From Bacteroidota bacterium (GTDB lineage: Bacteria > Bacteroidota > Ignavibacteria > Palsa-1295), in assembly GCA_025363505.1 (NCBI GenBank), contig JANYDV010000051.1:1-25027 (forward strand): a stretch of DNA of 25,027 bases, in the 5' to 3' direction. Positions 8,126 through 15,334 of this stretch are shown piece after piece. Positions within the stretch are counted from its first letter, which is position 1; every line of letters begins with the position of its first letter. The notes beneath the pieces are model-generated. The model saw only the letters and a list, made by a program, of their open reading frames with translations, was not told the DNA's origin and did not search any database. A program made the translations under genes and the position numbers.

Positions 8126-9502
8126 ATGAAGAATACGTCAGTAGTAGTTGCAGCTCTTGCAATAGTATTGTGTTCGGCGATGACAGCATTTGCCCAGCCG
8201 AACCAACAGACAAATACTTCGCAAGTCAACTGGCAAGAAGAATTAAAGAATACGCAAGAAGAAAATCGTGCTTTGAAGAATATTCTTGCGGCGATCCAAT
8301 CAATCGATACTGCTCGTCAGAACGAGTTGATTCAATTCATAATCACTGATCGTAGCGTTCGCTCGCGTGTCATCTCTGCACTTCGCAAGTCCGGCAAAGA
8401 AATTTCGCCGTCAACGAATGCTGATCTTACGGCAACCCAAAAGCCGGGTTCGCGCGAAGCATTGATCAATGGCAATTACAATGACGAAGTCCAGTTGCTT
8501 CGTATCGTCATTGATAATGTTGGTATTTATGGTGCTCCGACGATCAAGAGAATTCTTGGTGAGGATCTCTATAATAAAATCAACAATCGCTCGGACTATG
8601 AATATACTATGGTCTCGACCCCAACACCACAACAGAAGATTCAGTATGCTCAAATAACAGCATCACTCTTTAGCGGTGATATTATTTTCAAATCAGGTTT
8701 CGGAATTGGATATGTAGAAGGTAATGACTATATCGGCTATCCATTTTGGTTGCCGGGTAATGTAGCAATCCAAGGTATTATCCATCAGGAAATGACTGAT
8801 GTTCGCTTAGGGTTGAATTTCCAACTTGGCGAAGGCGGTATTACTCCATTCGGTGTTTCCGGTGGTAGCTTCCGTATTAAAGAACGCAAGCTCGAAGGAA
8901 CGCAAGGTTTCGACGCAATGATCAACCAAGCGTTAAATGTACTTCCTGATAAAAATGCCGGTCGTCTTACCATCGGTGGGGCATACTACCAAGCATTTAC
9001 ACCTAATATCACAAACTTTTCATTGCGAGCCAATGATAAACAATACCGCACCGATGCCGCTCCATTTACCAATGGCACAAAGCGTGATAGTTTGTACTAT
9101 ATTGATCTATCGGCTCATGGGTGGGTTGGTTATGCATTTACTGCAGGTTCTCTGAGAGGTCTCTATGGTCAAGTCGGCGCAGGTACTCACCGTGTTTACG
9201 CAATGACTGTTGGTGTCAAGGGTACTTCTTTTGGTCAACCGGGTTATTCTGATCTTATCCGTGGACATAGCTATGAACAGTTCGATCCAATGGTGAAGAT
9301 TGGTTATATGCACGGCGGTAATGATGGTAATGATTGGGGAGTCAGCCTGCAATATTCGAATATGTTGCTTGCCGATGGATTTATTCAGATTTTCAATTGG
9401 CTTGATATCGAAGCAAAATATGCTGCCGGTTTCAATCCGATTAAACCATGGGAGTGGGCAGATTACATTATGATCTCTCCTGTGCTCCGTTTGAATTTCT
9501 AA
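8126..9502 (+). CDS. Exported protein with C-terminal outer-membrane-barrel-like domain (paralogue 2)
   Basis: 458 residues from the ATG at 8126, which has an AAGGAG Shine-Dalgarno six bases upstream and gives a clean signal peptide (1-23, ending AFA before Q24). An in-frame ATG at 8093 also has an AGGAG ten bases before it but would put 11 residues ahead of the signal peptide. Residues about 24-180 are helical and charged (EELKNTQEENRALKN) and unlike paralogue 1. From about 190 the barrel-like part carries G204-YPFW, the IKERKLEGTQGFDAM segment and a KPWEWADYIMISP ending finishing in N-F, matching paralogue 1 in order and spacing. A bidirectional terminator follows 17 bases after the stop, closing the cluster. 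The function is unknown; an outer-membrane partner of the GldM-like protein is my inference. Confidence 0.7.
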   Translation: MKNTSVVVAALAIVLCSAMTAFAQPNQQTNTSQVNWQEELKNTQEENRALKNILAAIQSIDTARQNELIQFIITDRSVRSRVISALRKSGKEISPSTNADLTATQKPGSREALINGNYNDEVQLLRIVIDNVGIYGAPTIKRILGEDLYNKINNRSDYEYTMVSTPTPQQKIQYAQITASLFSGDIIFKSGFGIGYVEGNDYIGYPFWLPGNVAIQGIIHQEMTDVRLGLNFQLGEGGITPFGVSGGSFRIKERKLEGTQGFDAMINQALNVLPDKNAGRLTIGGAYYQAFTPNITNFSLRANDKQYRTDAAPFTNGTKRDSLYYIDLSAHGWVGYAFTAGSLRGLYGQVGAGTHRVYAMTVGVKGTSFGQPGYSDLIRGHSYEQFDPMVKIGYMHGGNDGNDWGVSLQYSNMLLADGFIQIFNWLDIEAKYAAGFNPIKPWEWADYIMISPVLRLNF

Positions 9503-9518
9503 AAGGACAATGTTGTCT

Positions 9519-9552
9519 AAAAAAAACGCGCCTTTCGAGGCGCGTTTTTTTT
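9519..9552. terminator. Bidirectional intrinsic terminator with UUCG loop
   Basis: Arms ACGCGCCT (9526-9533) and AGGCGCGT (9538-9545) enclose a TTCG tetraloop. The stem is flanked by eight A on the left and eight T on the right, so it can terminate transcription from both sides. It serves the envelope cluster on the plus strand and the MlaF-type gene on the minus strand, whose TAA stop overlaps the T-tract. Confidence 0.95.
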
Positions 9553-10282
9553 ATCTTTTTCCAAAGCGTTCGATAAATTGCTGAACGATCGGGTCGATCG
9601 AGTTTTCAAGTTCTTGTGGTGTGCCATCGAAATAGACGAGTCCGTTACTCAAGAAGATTACTCGCTTAGCAATACGTTGGACCGTAAACATATCATGGGT
9701 GATAATAAGATTGGTCGCTTGATATTGTTTTGTCACACTAAGGATAAGATCATCGATCTGATCACTCGTCACAGGGTCGAGACCTGTGGTTGGCTCATCG
9801 TAAAAGAGATATTTGGGATTCATTGCCAGTGCGCGAGCAAGACCAACACGCTTTCTCATTCCGCCGGAAAGTGACGCAGGTTTTTGGTCGAGAATGCCAC
9901 GTAAGCCGACCATTGAAAGTTTTTCCTCGGCGATGTGTCGGAGTTTTGCTTCCTCGCGCTCGCCATGTTCCCAAAGGCCAAGAACGATATTCTCAAAGAC
10001 GGTCATCGAATCAAAGAGTGCAGCACTTTGAAACAGAAAACCAATCTTCCTACGAAGTGCATATATCTGTTCCTCAGATGCGGTAGCGATATTATGCCCA
10101 TCAACAACAACCGAACCCGAATCGGGCTGAAGTAAGCCAATAATATGCTTTAAGAGCACGCTTTTTCCACAACCTGATTGACCAATAATCGCCACGGTTT
10201 CACCATCGGCAATTGAAAAAGAAACACCTCGAAGCACTTGTTGTGCATCAAAGGATTTGCGAAGTTCGTTAATTTCGATCAC
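9551..10282 (-). CDS. MlaF-type ABC transporter ATP-binding protein
   Basis: 243 residues with all nucleotide-binding motifs: Walker A GQSGCGKS (34-41), signature LSGGMRKR, Walker B and D-loop in YDEPTTGLDP, and the H-loop in IITHD. LSGGMRKR and the downstream pairing with a MlaE permease place it in the MlaF group, which powers phospholipid movement between the inner and outer membranes. It starts with GTG at 10282, six bases after the permease stop, so the pair is translationally close. No MlaD or MlaB gene is adjacent, so the substrate-binding partner must be elsewhere or absent. Substrate and transport direction cannot be read from sequence. Confidence 0.92.
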   Translation of the reverse strand: MIEINELRKSFDAQQVLRGVSFSIADGETVAIIGQSGCGKSVLLKHIIGLLQPDSGSVVVDGHNIATASEEQIYALRRKIGFLFQSAALFDSMTVFENIVLGLWEHGEREEAKLRHIAEEKLSMVGLRGILDQKPASLSGGMRKRVGLARALAMNPKYLFYDEPTTGLDPVTSDQIDDLILSVTKQYQATNLIITHDMFTVQRIAKRVIFLSNGLVYFDGTPQELENSIDPIVQQFIERFGKR

Positions 10283-10288
10283 TGGTTC

Positions 10289-11056
10289 TTAAAAAATAAT
10301 GGTCCACAATGTATAATCAAGAATGAGGATCATTGCCGCTGAGATCACAAAGGCACGAATACAAGATAAGCCAACACCTTCGGCTCCCCCCGTTGTTCTG
10401 AGACCGACATGGACACCAATAAGTGCGGTAACTGTACCAAAAAATATTGACTTAAAAATTCCGCCAAATACATCTTTCAAGTGAAAGAGGCGTTGGACAC
10501 TATCAAAAAATACTTTGCCGGTTATATCGAGAAAAAAGTTTGCCACCGCAAACGCGCCTATCAGAGCTATGGCATTTGCAAAGATGGTCAGTATCGGCAT
10601 CATTACCATTGCCGCAATCACACGTGGCGTCGAAAGATAGCGAATAGGACTGATACCCAGGCTTTCAAGGGCATCGATCTGCTCAGTTACTTTCATCGTC
10701 CCCAGTTCTGCGGCGATAGAGGCTCCCACACGTCCTGCGATGACGATAGCCGTCAGCACAGGACCTAATTCGATAAAGATAGCCCGACTCACAGCCGAGC
10801 CAATAAAGCCATTGCTGATCAAGCCCTTAAATTGGTAAGCGGCTTGCCACGAACTGACCATTCCGGTAAAAAAACCAACAATGATCACCAGTGGCAACGA
10901 CCCGGTGCCAATGTGCTCCATTTGTTTGAGTAGCAGACTTCGGTCTTTGCCGATATCTTTTACGTAGGCAATCGTTCTTCCGAAGAGGCGCGAAATCTCG
11001 CCAAACTCTTCAAAAAAATTAATGGTCTTTTGTCCAATATAGCTTATTATATTCAT
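10289..11056 (-). CDS. MlaE-family ABC transporter permease
   Basis: 255 residues with several hydrophobic segments and the family's recognisable pieces: the IVGFFTGMVSSWQAAYQ helix near the N-terminus, the central IVIAGRVGASIAAELGTMKVTEQIDALESLG coupling region, and the TTGGAEGVGLSCIRAFV stretch near the C-terminus. MlaE is the membrane subunit of the Mla/Mce lipid transporter in the inner membrane. It is first in a two-gene unit with the ATPase. The ATG at 11056 has no strong Shine-Dalgarno, which is common in Bacteroidota. Confidence 0.93.
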   Translation of the reverse strand: MNIISYIGQKTINFFEEFGEISRLFGRTIAYVKDIGKDRSLLLKQMEHIGTGSLPLVIIVGFFTGMVSSWQAAYQFKGLISNGFIGSAVSRAIFIELGPVLTAIVIAGRVGASIAAELGTMKVTEQIDALESLGISPIRYLSTPRVIAAMVMMPILTIFANAIALIGAFAVANFFLDITGKVFFDSVQRLFHLKDVFGGIFKSIFFGTVTALIGVHVGLRTTGGAEGVGLSCIRAFVISAAMILILDYTLWTIIF

Positions 11057-11149
11057 TCAATAAGGATACGATCAAGTCGTGTAACACCGAAAAAATGGTT
11101 TTATCTTCTGAAAACGATGGGATAAGAAGGTAGATGGTAACTATTGAAC

Positions 11150-11178
11150 TTGTTTTCTCGCATAGGCGTTTCTTAAAT
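11150..11178 (+). promoter_or_regulatory. Possible sigma70-like promoter for the tRNA genes
   Basis: TTGTTT (11150-11155) and TTAAAT (11173-11178) are separated by 17 bases, leaving a short leader before the tRNA-Arg 5' end at 11204. Each hexamer matches its consensus only partly, so this is a weak call. Confidence 0.3.
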
Positions 11179-11203
11179 CCTTGTTGAAAACTCGGATATC
11201 TTT

Positions 11204-11277
<74 letters not shown>

Positions 11278-11329
11278 CACCAGTTGAGATGTGAGGTTGT
11301 GTCATATTTCGATTGTTAGATTTTACTAT

Positions 11330-11404
11330 GGCGGGATTAGCTCAGTCGGTTAGAGCGCCAGATTGTGGCTTTGGAGGTCGGGGGTTCGAGACCCCTATCT
11401 CGCC
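11330..11404 (+). tRNA. tRNA-His (anticodon GTG)
   Basis: Cloverleaf with acceptor GCGGGAT/ATCTCGC, anticodon stem CCAGA/TTTGG around loop TTGTGGC (anticodon GTG), and T-stem ending CCCCT. The base before the acceptor is G (11330) and the discriminator is C (11404), giving the G-1:C73 pair that histidyl-tRNA synthetase requires. CCA is not encoded. It follows tRNA-Arg after a 52-base spacer, probably in one transcript. Confidence 0.96.
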
Positions 11405-11416
11405 CAGGTAATTCAC

Positions 11417-11447
11417 AAAAGCCTTCGAACATTTCGGAGGCTTTTTT
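11417..11447 (+). terminator. Intrinsic terminator after tRNA-His
   Basis: An 11-bp stem (11417-11427 with 11435-11445, one G-U pair) with a 7-base loop is followed by a T-run ending at 11447. It ends the tRNA transcript 16 bases before the gltX start codon. Confidence 0.85.
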
Positions 11448-11463
11448 ATATCTTATTATTCTT

Positions 11464-12903
11464 ATGGTACGAGTACGTTTTGCACCGTCGCCAACCGGCT
11501 TTGTCCATGTTGGATCTTTACGAACAGCACTCTATAACTATCTCTTCGCCCGTCATAATAACGGTGTGAATGTTCTGCGTATCGAAGATACTGACCGCAC
11601 TCGTTTAGTCGAAGGTGCTGTTGAAAATTTGCTCAGAACGATGGAGTGGGCTGGCATTTCGTTCGATGAAGGTCCGACACAAGGCGGAGAGTATGGACCC
11701 TATGTTCAGTCAGAACGCACGGAGATCTATCGTAATTATGCCGATGAATTAATTTCGAACAACAAAGCATATCCATGCTTTTGTACCAGCGAACGCCTCG
11801 ATGAAGTTCGCAAAGCAATGCAGGCTTCCGGGCAACCACCAATGTATGATCGTCATTGTAGAAATCTTACTCATGACGAAGTTCGAGAGAAAATTGATGC
11901 AGGGATTGCTCATGTCGTTCGTCTTCGTGTGCCGCTGGGTGAGACGATCACCTTTAACGATCTTGTTCGAGGTGATGTCAGCTTTGAGTCGAAGACCATT
12001 GACGATCAAGTCTTGCTTAAATCCGATGGATTTCCAACGTATCATTTAGCAAATATCGTTGACGATCATTTGATGAAGATCACCCACGTGATACGCGGCG
12101 AAGAGTGGCTCACATCAACCCCGAAGCACGTCCTGTTGTATCGTGCGCTCAATTGGGAAGCCGATATGCCGAAGTTTGCACATTTGCCACTACTTTTGAA
12201 TCCAGATCGCAGCAAGCTTTCGAAGCGTCAAGGCGATGTCGCGGTCGAAGATTTTAAGACGCAGGGATACCTGCCCGATGCATTAGTCAATTTCTGTGCC
12301 TTGCTTGGCTTCAATCCTTCAGATACGCAGGAAATATATTCCCTTGAAGCATTAATTGCTTCATTTGAACTCGACAAAGTTAATAAATCGGGTGCAGTCT
12401 TCGGTCGCGAAAAACTCGATTGGATGAATAGCGAATATATCCGAAGCAAAACTCCTGAAGAATTATTCAAATCAGTAAAACCTCTTGCCGAGGACAGAGG
12501 ATATACTGTTAGCGATGAATACTTACTCAAAGTGATAGGCTTAATGACCGAGCGTGTTCGGACACTCAATGATTTTGTGGATTTTGCATCGTATTTCTAT
12601 AAAGCACCAACCGAATTTGACGAGAAATCTCGTGCAAAAAATTGGACTGATGAAGCAAAGCTACGCCTTGCTGATCTGTTGCCATTACTTACAAATTCTA
12701 CAGAATGGAATCATGTTGCGATCGAGCAGATCGTCAGAGCTTATGCCGAGTCGAAAGATATTTCGGCAGGGAAGTTGATTCATCCATTAAGATTATCGGT
12801 GAGTGGTGTGGGTTCGGGACCGGGACTGTTCGAGTTGTTAGAAGTACTTGGCAAATCCGAAGTCGTTTCGCGAATTGCGTATGCGCTCGAACATCTAAAG
12901 TAG
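11464..12903 (+). CDS. gltX: Glutamyl-tRNA synthetase
   Basis: Class I aminoacyl-tRNA synthetase charging tRNA-Glu in the cytoplasm. The start is the ATG at 11464, giving MVRVRFAPSPTGFVHVGS as in the family. The open frame upstream runs back into tRNA-His and is not coding. The HIGH-type motif is HVGS (15-18) and the KMSKS-type motif is KLSKR (251-255). A CFC pair and a later YDRHC suggest a partial zinc-binding site in the connecting domain. 479 residues is the full normal length. No Shine-Dalgarno is evident. A terminator sits just before it, so its promoter must be very close or transcription must read through. Confidence 0.97.
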   Translation: MVRVRFAPSPTGFVHVGSLRTALYNYLFARHNNGVNVLRIEDTDRTRLVEGAVENLLRTMEWAGISFDEGPTQGGEYGPYVQSERTEIYRNYADELISNNKAYPCFCTSERLDEVRKAMQASGQPPMYDRHCRNLTHDEVREKIDAGIAHVVRLRVPLGETITFNDLVRGDVSFESKTIDDQVLLKSDGFPTYHLANIVDDHLMKITHVIRGEEWLTSTPKHVLLYRALNWEADMPKFAHLPLLLNPDRSKLSKRQGDVAVEDFKTQGYLPDALVNFCALLGFNPSDTQEIYSLEALIASFELDKVNKSGAVFGREKLDWMNSEYIRSKTPEELFKSVKPLAEDRGYTVSDEYLLKVIGLMTERVRTLNDFVDFASYFYKAPTEFDEKSRAKNWTDEAKLRLADLLPLLTNSTEWNHVAIEQIVRAYAESKDISAGKLIHPLRLSVSGVGSGPGLFELLEVLGKSEVVSRIAYALEHLK

Positions 12904-12918
12904 GAGATACTAATTTAG

Positions 12919-13027
12919 ATTGTCATTCTGACTGGCGAGCGAAGAATCTAATGCTTCAGGTTTGTATAAGAAATTAGTAGTTGTCTAAATTTTGGGCTGA
13001 GATCCTTCGCAAGCTCAGGATGACAAT
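12919..13027. repeat. Inverted pair of a Bacteroidota-type dispersed repeat
   Basis: The left arm (12919-12949) reads as the common 'TTGTCATTCTGA...GCGAAGAATCT' element. The right arm (13000-13027) is its reverse complement with a few changes (CATCCTGA...GCGAAGGATCT). Together they can form a long imperfect hairpin with a 50-base loop between gltX and the convergent HD gene. It may act as a bidirectional terminator or may be a small non-autonomous element. Confidence 0.75.
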
Positions 13028-13031
13028 ATTG

Positions 13032-13065
13032 AAAATTTACCCTAAAAATTTACCCTAAAAATTTA
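13032..13065. repeat. 13-base tandem repeat, about 2.6 copies
   Basis: The unit AAAATTTACCCTA repeats with period 13 immediately after the dispersed-repeat arm. It provides the last codons and the TAA stop (13050-13052) of the minus-strand HD-domain gene. Confidence 0.85.
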
Positions 13066-13667
13066 TTCCGCGCGGTTTGTAATTCTTTGATGAGGTATTG
13101 CATCTTTGGGTCGGTCGAAGCCTGTGCGAGAGGGAAGTAGAATTTTGTTGTTTCGATAATATATTTGATTGGATTTCTTTTTACATTAAATTCGAGACAT
13201 CGAAACGAATCCAGCCTATCGATTAACTTCAGCATTTTTGCATCATCGGTCGCTTTTGCAAGGCGATCAACATATTCTTTTTCAATTAACTCACGTAACA
13301 TTCCTTCGGCTTTAATGTCTTTGGTGAGCATTTGTACGAGATAGCTTGCATATTCCCCGAAATTATACTCGATCACCTCCGGCGTCACTACTTGTGAATC
13401 TTCGAGTACATCGTGCAATAAGGCGGCACAAATAACTTGGATGTCTTTTATTCCCAATTCGATAATGGTGATTTTTGCGACGCGGCTTGGGTGCCAAAAA
13501 TAAGGAGTTTGATCGTGACGCTTCTGACCTTCGTGTACGCTTTCTGCCATATCGTATGCGCCGATAGCGTGATTGATATCGACGGCAGTAAAGCCGAGGT
13601 CTTTTAACAATACCTCCATTTCGCGACGCGAAAAAAAGGTCTGGTTATATTTATACACAGGTAGCAC
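13050..13667 (-). CDS. HD-domain protein, probable stand-alone (p)ppGpp hydrolase
   Basis: 205 residues consisting of little more than one HD metal-dependent phosphohydrolase domain of the RelA/SpoT type. Metal- and substrate-site candidates are H59 (in YFWHP), H85-D86 and E89-D90 (in LLHDVLED), and D150 (in LIDRLDSFR). The spacing agrees with small alarmone hydrolases such as Mesh1. No synthetase, TGS or ACT domain is present. It would remove pyrophosphate from ppGpp, but other pyrophosphohydrolase substrates are possible. The frame opens at a GTG (13667); the GTG at codon 4 or the ATG at codon 17 could be the real start. It lies 59 bases downstream of ychF on the same strand, so it may be co-transcribed with it. 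Its 3' end runs into a 13-base tandem repeat. Confidence 0.8.
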   Translation of the reverse strand: MLPVYKYNQTFFSRREMEVLLKDLGFTAVDINHAIGAYDMAESVHEGQKRHDQTPYFWHPSRVAKITIIELGIKDIQVICAALLHDVLEDSQVVTPEVIEYNFGEYASYLVQMLTKDIKAEGMLRELIEKEYVDRLAKATDDAKMLKLIDRLDSFRCLEFNVKRNPIKYIIETTKFYFPLAQASTDPKMQYLIKELQTARNKFLG

Positions 13668-13726
13668 GTATTACAAAAATACGGCAATCGGAGGTGTTGG
13701 ATGTAGAATGTAGAATTGAGAAATTC

Positions 13727-14827
13727 TCAGACGTTGAAACGGAAGTGCATTATATCACCGTCTTGAACCGTATAATCTCTCCCTTCGCTTCGGAGCAAGC
13801 CTGCATCACGCATCGCGGCTTCGGTTTTGAGGCGAACGAAATCGTCATATTTCATCACTTCGGCGCGAATAAAGCCCTTTTCAAAATCGGTATGAATCAC
13901 CCCTGCGGCTTCGGGTCCTTTGGCACCCTTTCGAACCGTCCAAGCACGAACTTCTTGTTTGCCAACGGTAAAATATGTTTGAAGACCTAACAAATCGTAG
14001 GCTGAGCGTACGATGACATTCAAACCCGGCTCTTTCATTCCGAGTTCTTGCAAGAATGCGGCGCGCTCATCCGAAGGCAGCTCGGCTAGTTCGCTTTCGA
14101 TTTTCGCACAAATTGCCACGACGTTGGCTTTTTCTTTCGTAGCAATCTCCTGAACAAGTTTTATATAATCATTGCCATTTTGGATGCCTGCTTCATCGGT
14201 ATTGGCAATATACATTACCGGCTTACGAGTAATCAAGTGCATATCGCGCATCCAGAGGATCTCGTCATCGTTGATTGTTTCGAACGTCCGAGCAAGTTTG
14301 CCCTCGCCAAGATGTGTTCGAACACGCTCATAAAGATCGACTTCGGCTTTTGCTTTGGCATCACCTGTTTTTGCTTTGCGAGCCGCGCCATCAATCTTTT
14401 TATCAACGGTCTCAATATCTTTGAAGATCAGCTCGGAGTCGATAATCTCAATATCACGGACTGGGTTGACCGAGCCATCGACGTGAATGATGTTATTATC
14501 GTCGAAACAGCGCACGACATGTAAAATAGCGTCAACATCACGAATATGCGAGAGGAATTGATTACCCAATCCTTCGCCCGAAGCTGCACCTTTTACTAAA
14601 CCTGCAATATCCACAAACTCGATCGTTGCCGGGACTTCTTTATCGGGTATGGCAATGCTCGTCAGGACGCCGAGGCGCGCATCAGGGACAGCAACGACAC
14701 CCGTATTTGGCTCAATGGTGCAGAACGGGTAGTTTGCCGCCGCAGCCAAATTTGACGATGTAATTGCATTAAAAAGTGTAGATTTCCCGACATTAGGAAG
14801 TCCGACGATACCGCATTGTAAGCCCAT
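13727..14827 (-). CDS. ychF: Redox-regulated ATPase / ribosome-binding Obg-family protein YchF
   Basis: 366 residues, the normal length. The N-terminal P-loop is GLPNVGKS (9-16) and the switch motif is in VDIAGLVKGAASGEGLGN. The G4 position reads ANTDE rather than NKxD, the known change that shifts this family from GTP to ATP. A helical insertion follows, and a TGS domain forms the C-terminus (ending QDGDIMHFRFNV). YchF binds ribosomes and is implicated in stress responses. The start ATG at 14827 gives the canonical MGLQCGIVGLPNVG. A TGA stop lies just beside a small GAGAAATTCTC palindrome. Confidence 0.97.
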   Translation of the reverse strand: MGLQCGIVGLPNVGKSTLFNAITSSNLAAAANYPFCTIEPNTGVVAVPDARLGVLTSIAIPDKEVPATIEFVDIAGLVKGAASGEGLGNQFLSHIRDVDAILHVVRCFDDNNIIHVDGSVNPVRDIEIIDSELIFKDIETVDKKIDGAARKAKTGDAKAKAEVDLYERVRTHLGEGKLARTFETINDDEILWMRDMHLITRKPVMYIANTDEAGIQNGNDYIKLVQEIATKEKANVVAICAKIESELAELPSDERAAFLQELGMKEPGLNVIVRSAYDLLGLQTYFTVGKQEVRAWTVRKGAKGPEAAGVIHTDFEKGFIRAEVMKYDDFVRLKTEAAMRDAGLLRSEGRDYTVQDGDIMHFRFNV

Positions 14828-15023
14828 AGTATAGGTTTTTGGAAATTGTGCCGATATAAGGGAGATAGGAGGCGAATTGTTCCGCCACAGTACCCGAATC
14901 TCCTTCGGACCAAAACCTCAACGCGTACCGAGCGGATTTATAGGGCTTTTCTTATGAATTTGAGATTAAAAATTTAGAAATACATTTCAGACTACAAAGA
15001 CAAAAGCAAAATTAAATAATTGA

Positions 15024-15251
15024 TTATATTTTGGAGCGGTATCCCTGTTCTATAAAGAATGTGTGGATAGGGACTTTGAGACTTTTAGCGATTTTCTCCA
15101 TTGTATCTGCACTTACGTTAACCTCCCCTCTTTCTAACTTACCTAAATAGAACATATCTATTTTCGCTCGAACAGCCAATGCCGCCTGAGTATATCCAGC
15201 CGCGTGTCTATAACCTCGTATATTCTCGCCGATGATTTTCCTAAGCGTCAT
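15024..15251 (-). CDS. XRE-family helix-turn-helix regulator
   Basis: 75 residues, almost exactly one Cro/C1-type HTH domain: the IGENIRGYRHAAGYTQAALAV recognition region, then FYLGKLERGEVNVSADTMEKIAKSL. It has no extra domain, so it should dimerise and bind a short palindrome. One lies in the divergent intergenic region (15274-15297), 22 bases ahead of its start codon, which suggests autoregulation and control of the divergent gene. The surrounding DNA is richer in A+T than the flanking housekeeping genes. It could be a phage- or plasmid-type repressor remnant or an antitoxin without a toxin. No toxin gene is visible. Confidence 0.9.
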   Translation of the reverse strand: MTLRKIIGENIRGYRHAAGYTQAALAVRAKIDMFYLGKLERGEVNVSADTMEKIAKSLKVPIHTFFIEQGYRSKI

Positions 15252-15265
15252 GGCGAATTTCTACG

Positions 15266-15297
15266 TATCTTTGCATATATGCCATTAGGCATATATG
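15266..15297 (+). promoter_or_regulatory. TAnnTTTG promoter element abutting a 10-bp palindromic operator
   Basis: TATCTTTG (15266-15273) matches the Bacteroidota -7 consensus TAnnTTTG exactly. It is followed with no gap by a perfect inverted repeat: arm 15274-15283, spacer ATTA, arm 15288-15297. A repressor bound to the palindrome would cover the expected transcription start of the plus-strand gene at 15335. No good -33 TTTG is seen at the expected distance, so the palindrome is the firmer part. Confidence 0.65.
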
Positions 15298-15334
15298 ACC
15301 TAAAATTACAAAACCATATTTATTCCATTATCCC

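Noticed and set aside
11365..11463. Upstream extension of the gltX frame
   Set aside because: It begins within tRNA-His and crosses the terminator; the family N-terminus starts at 11464.
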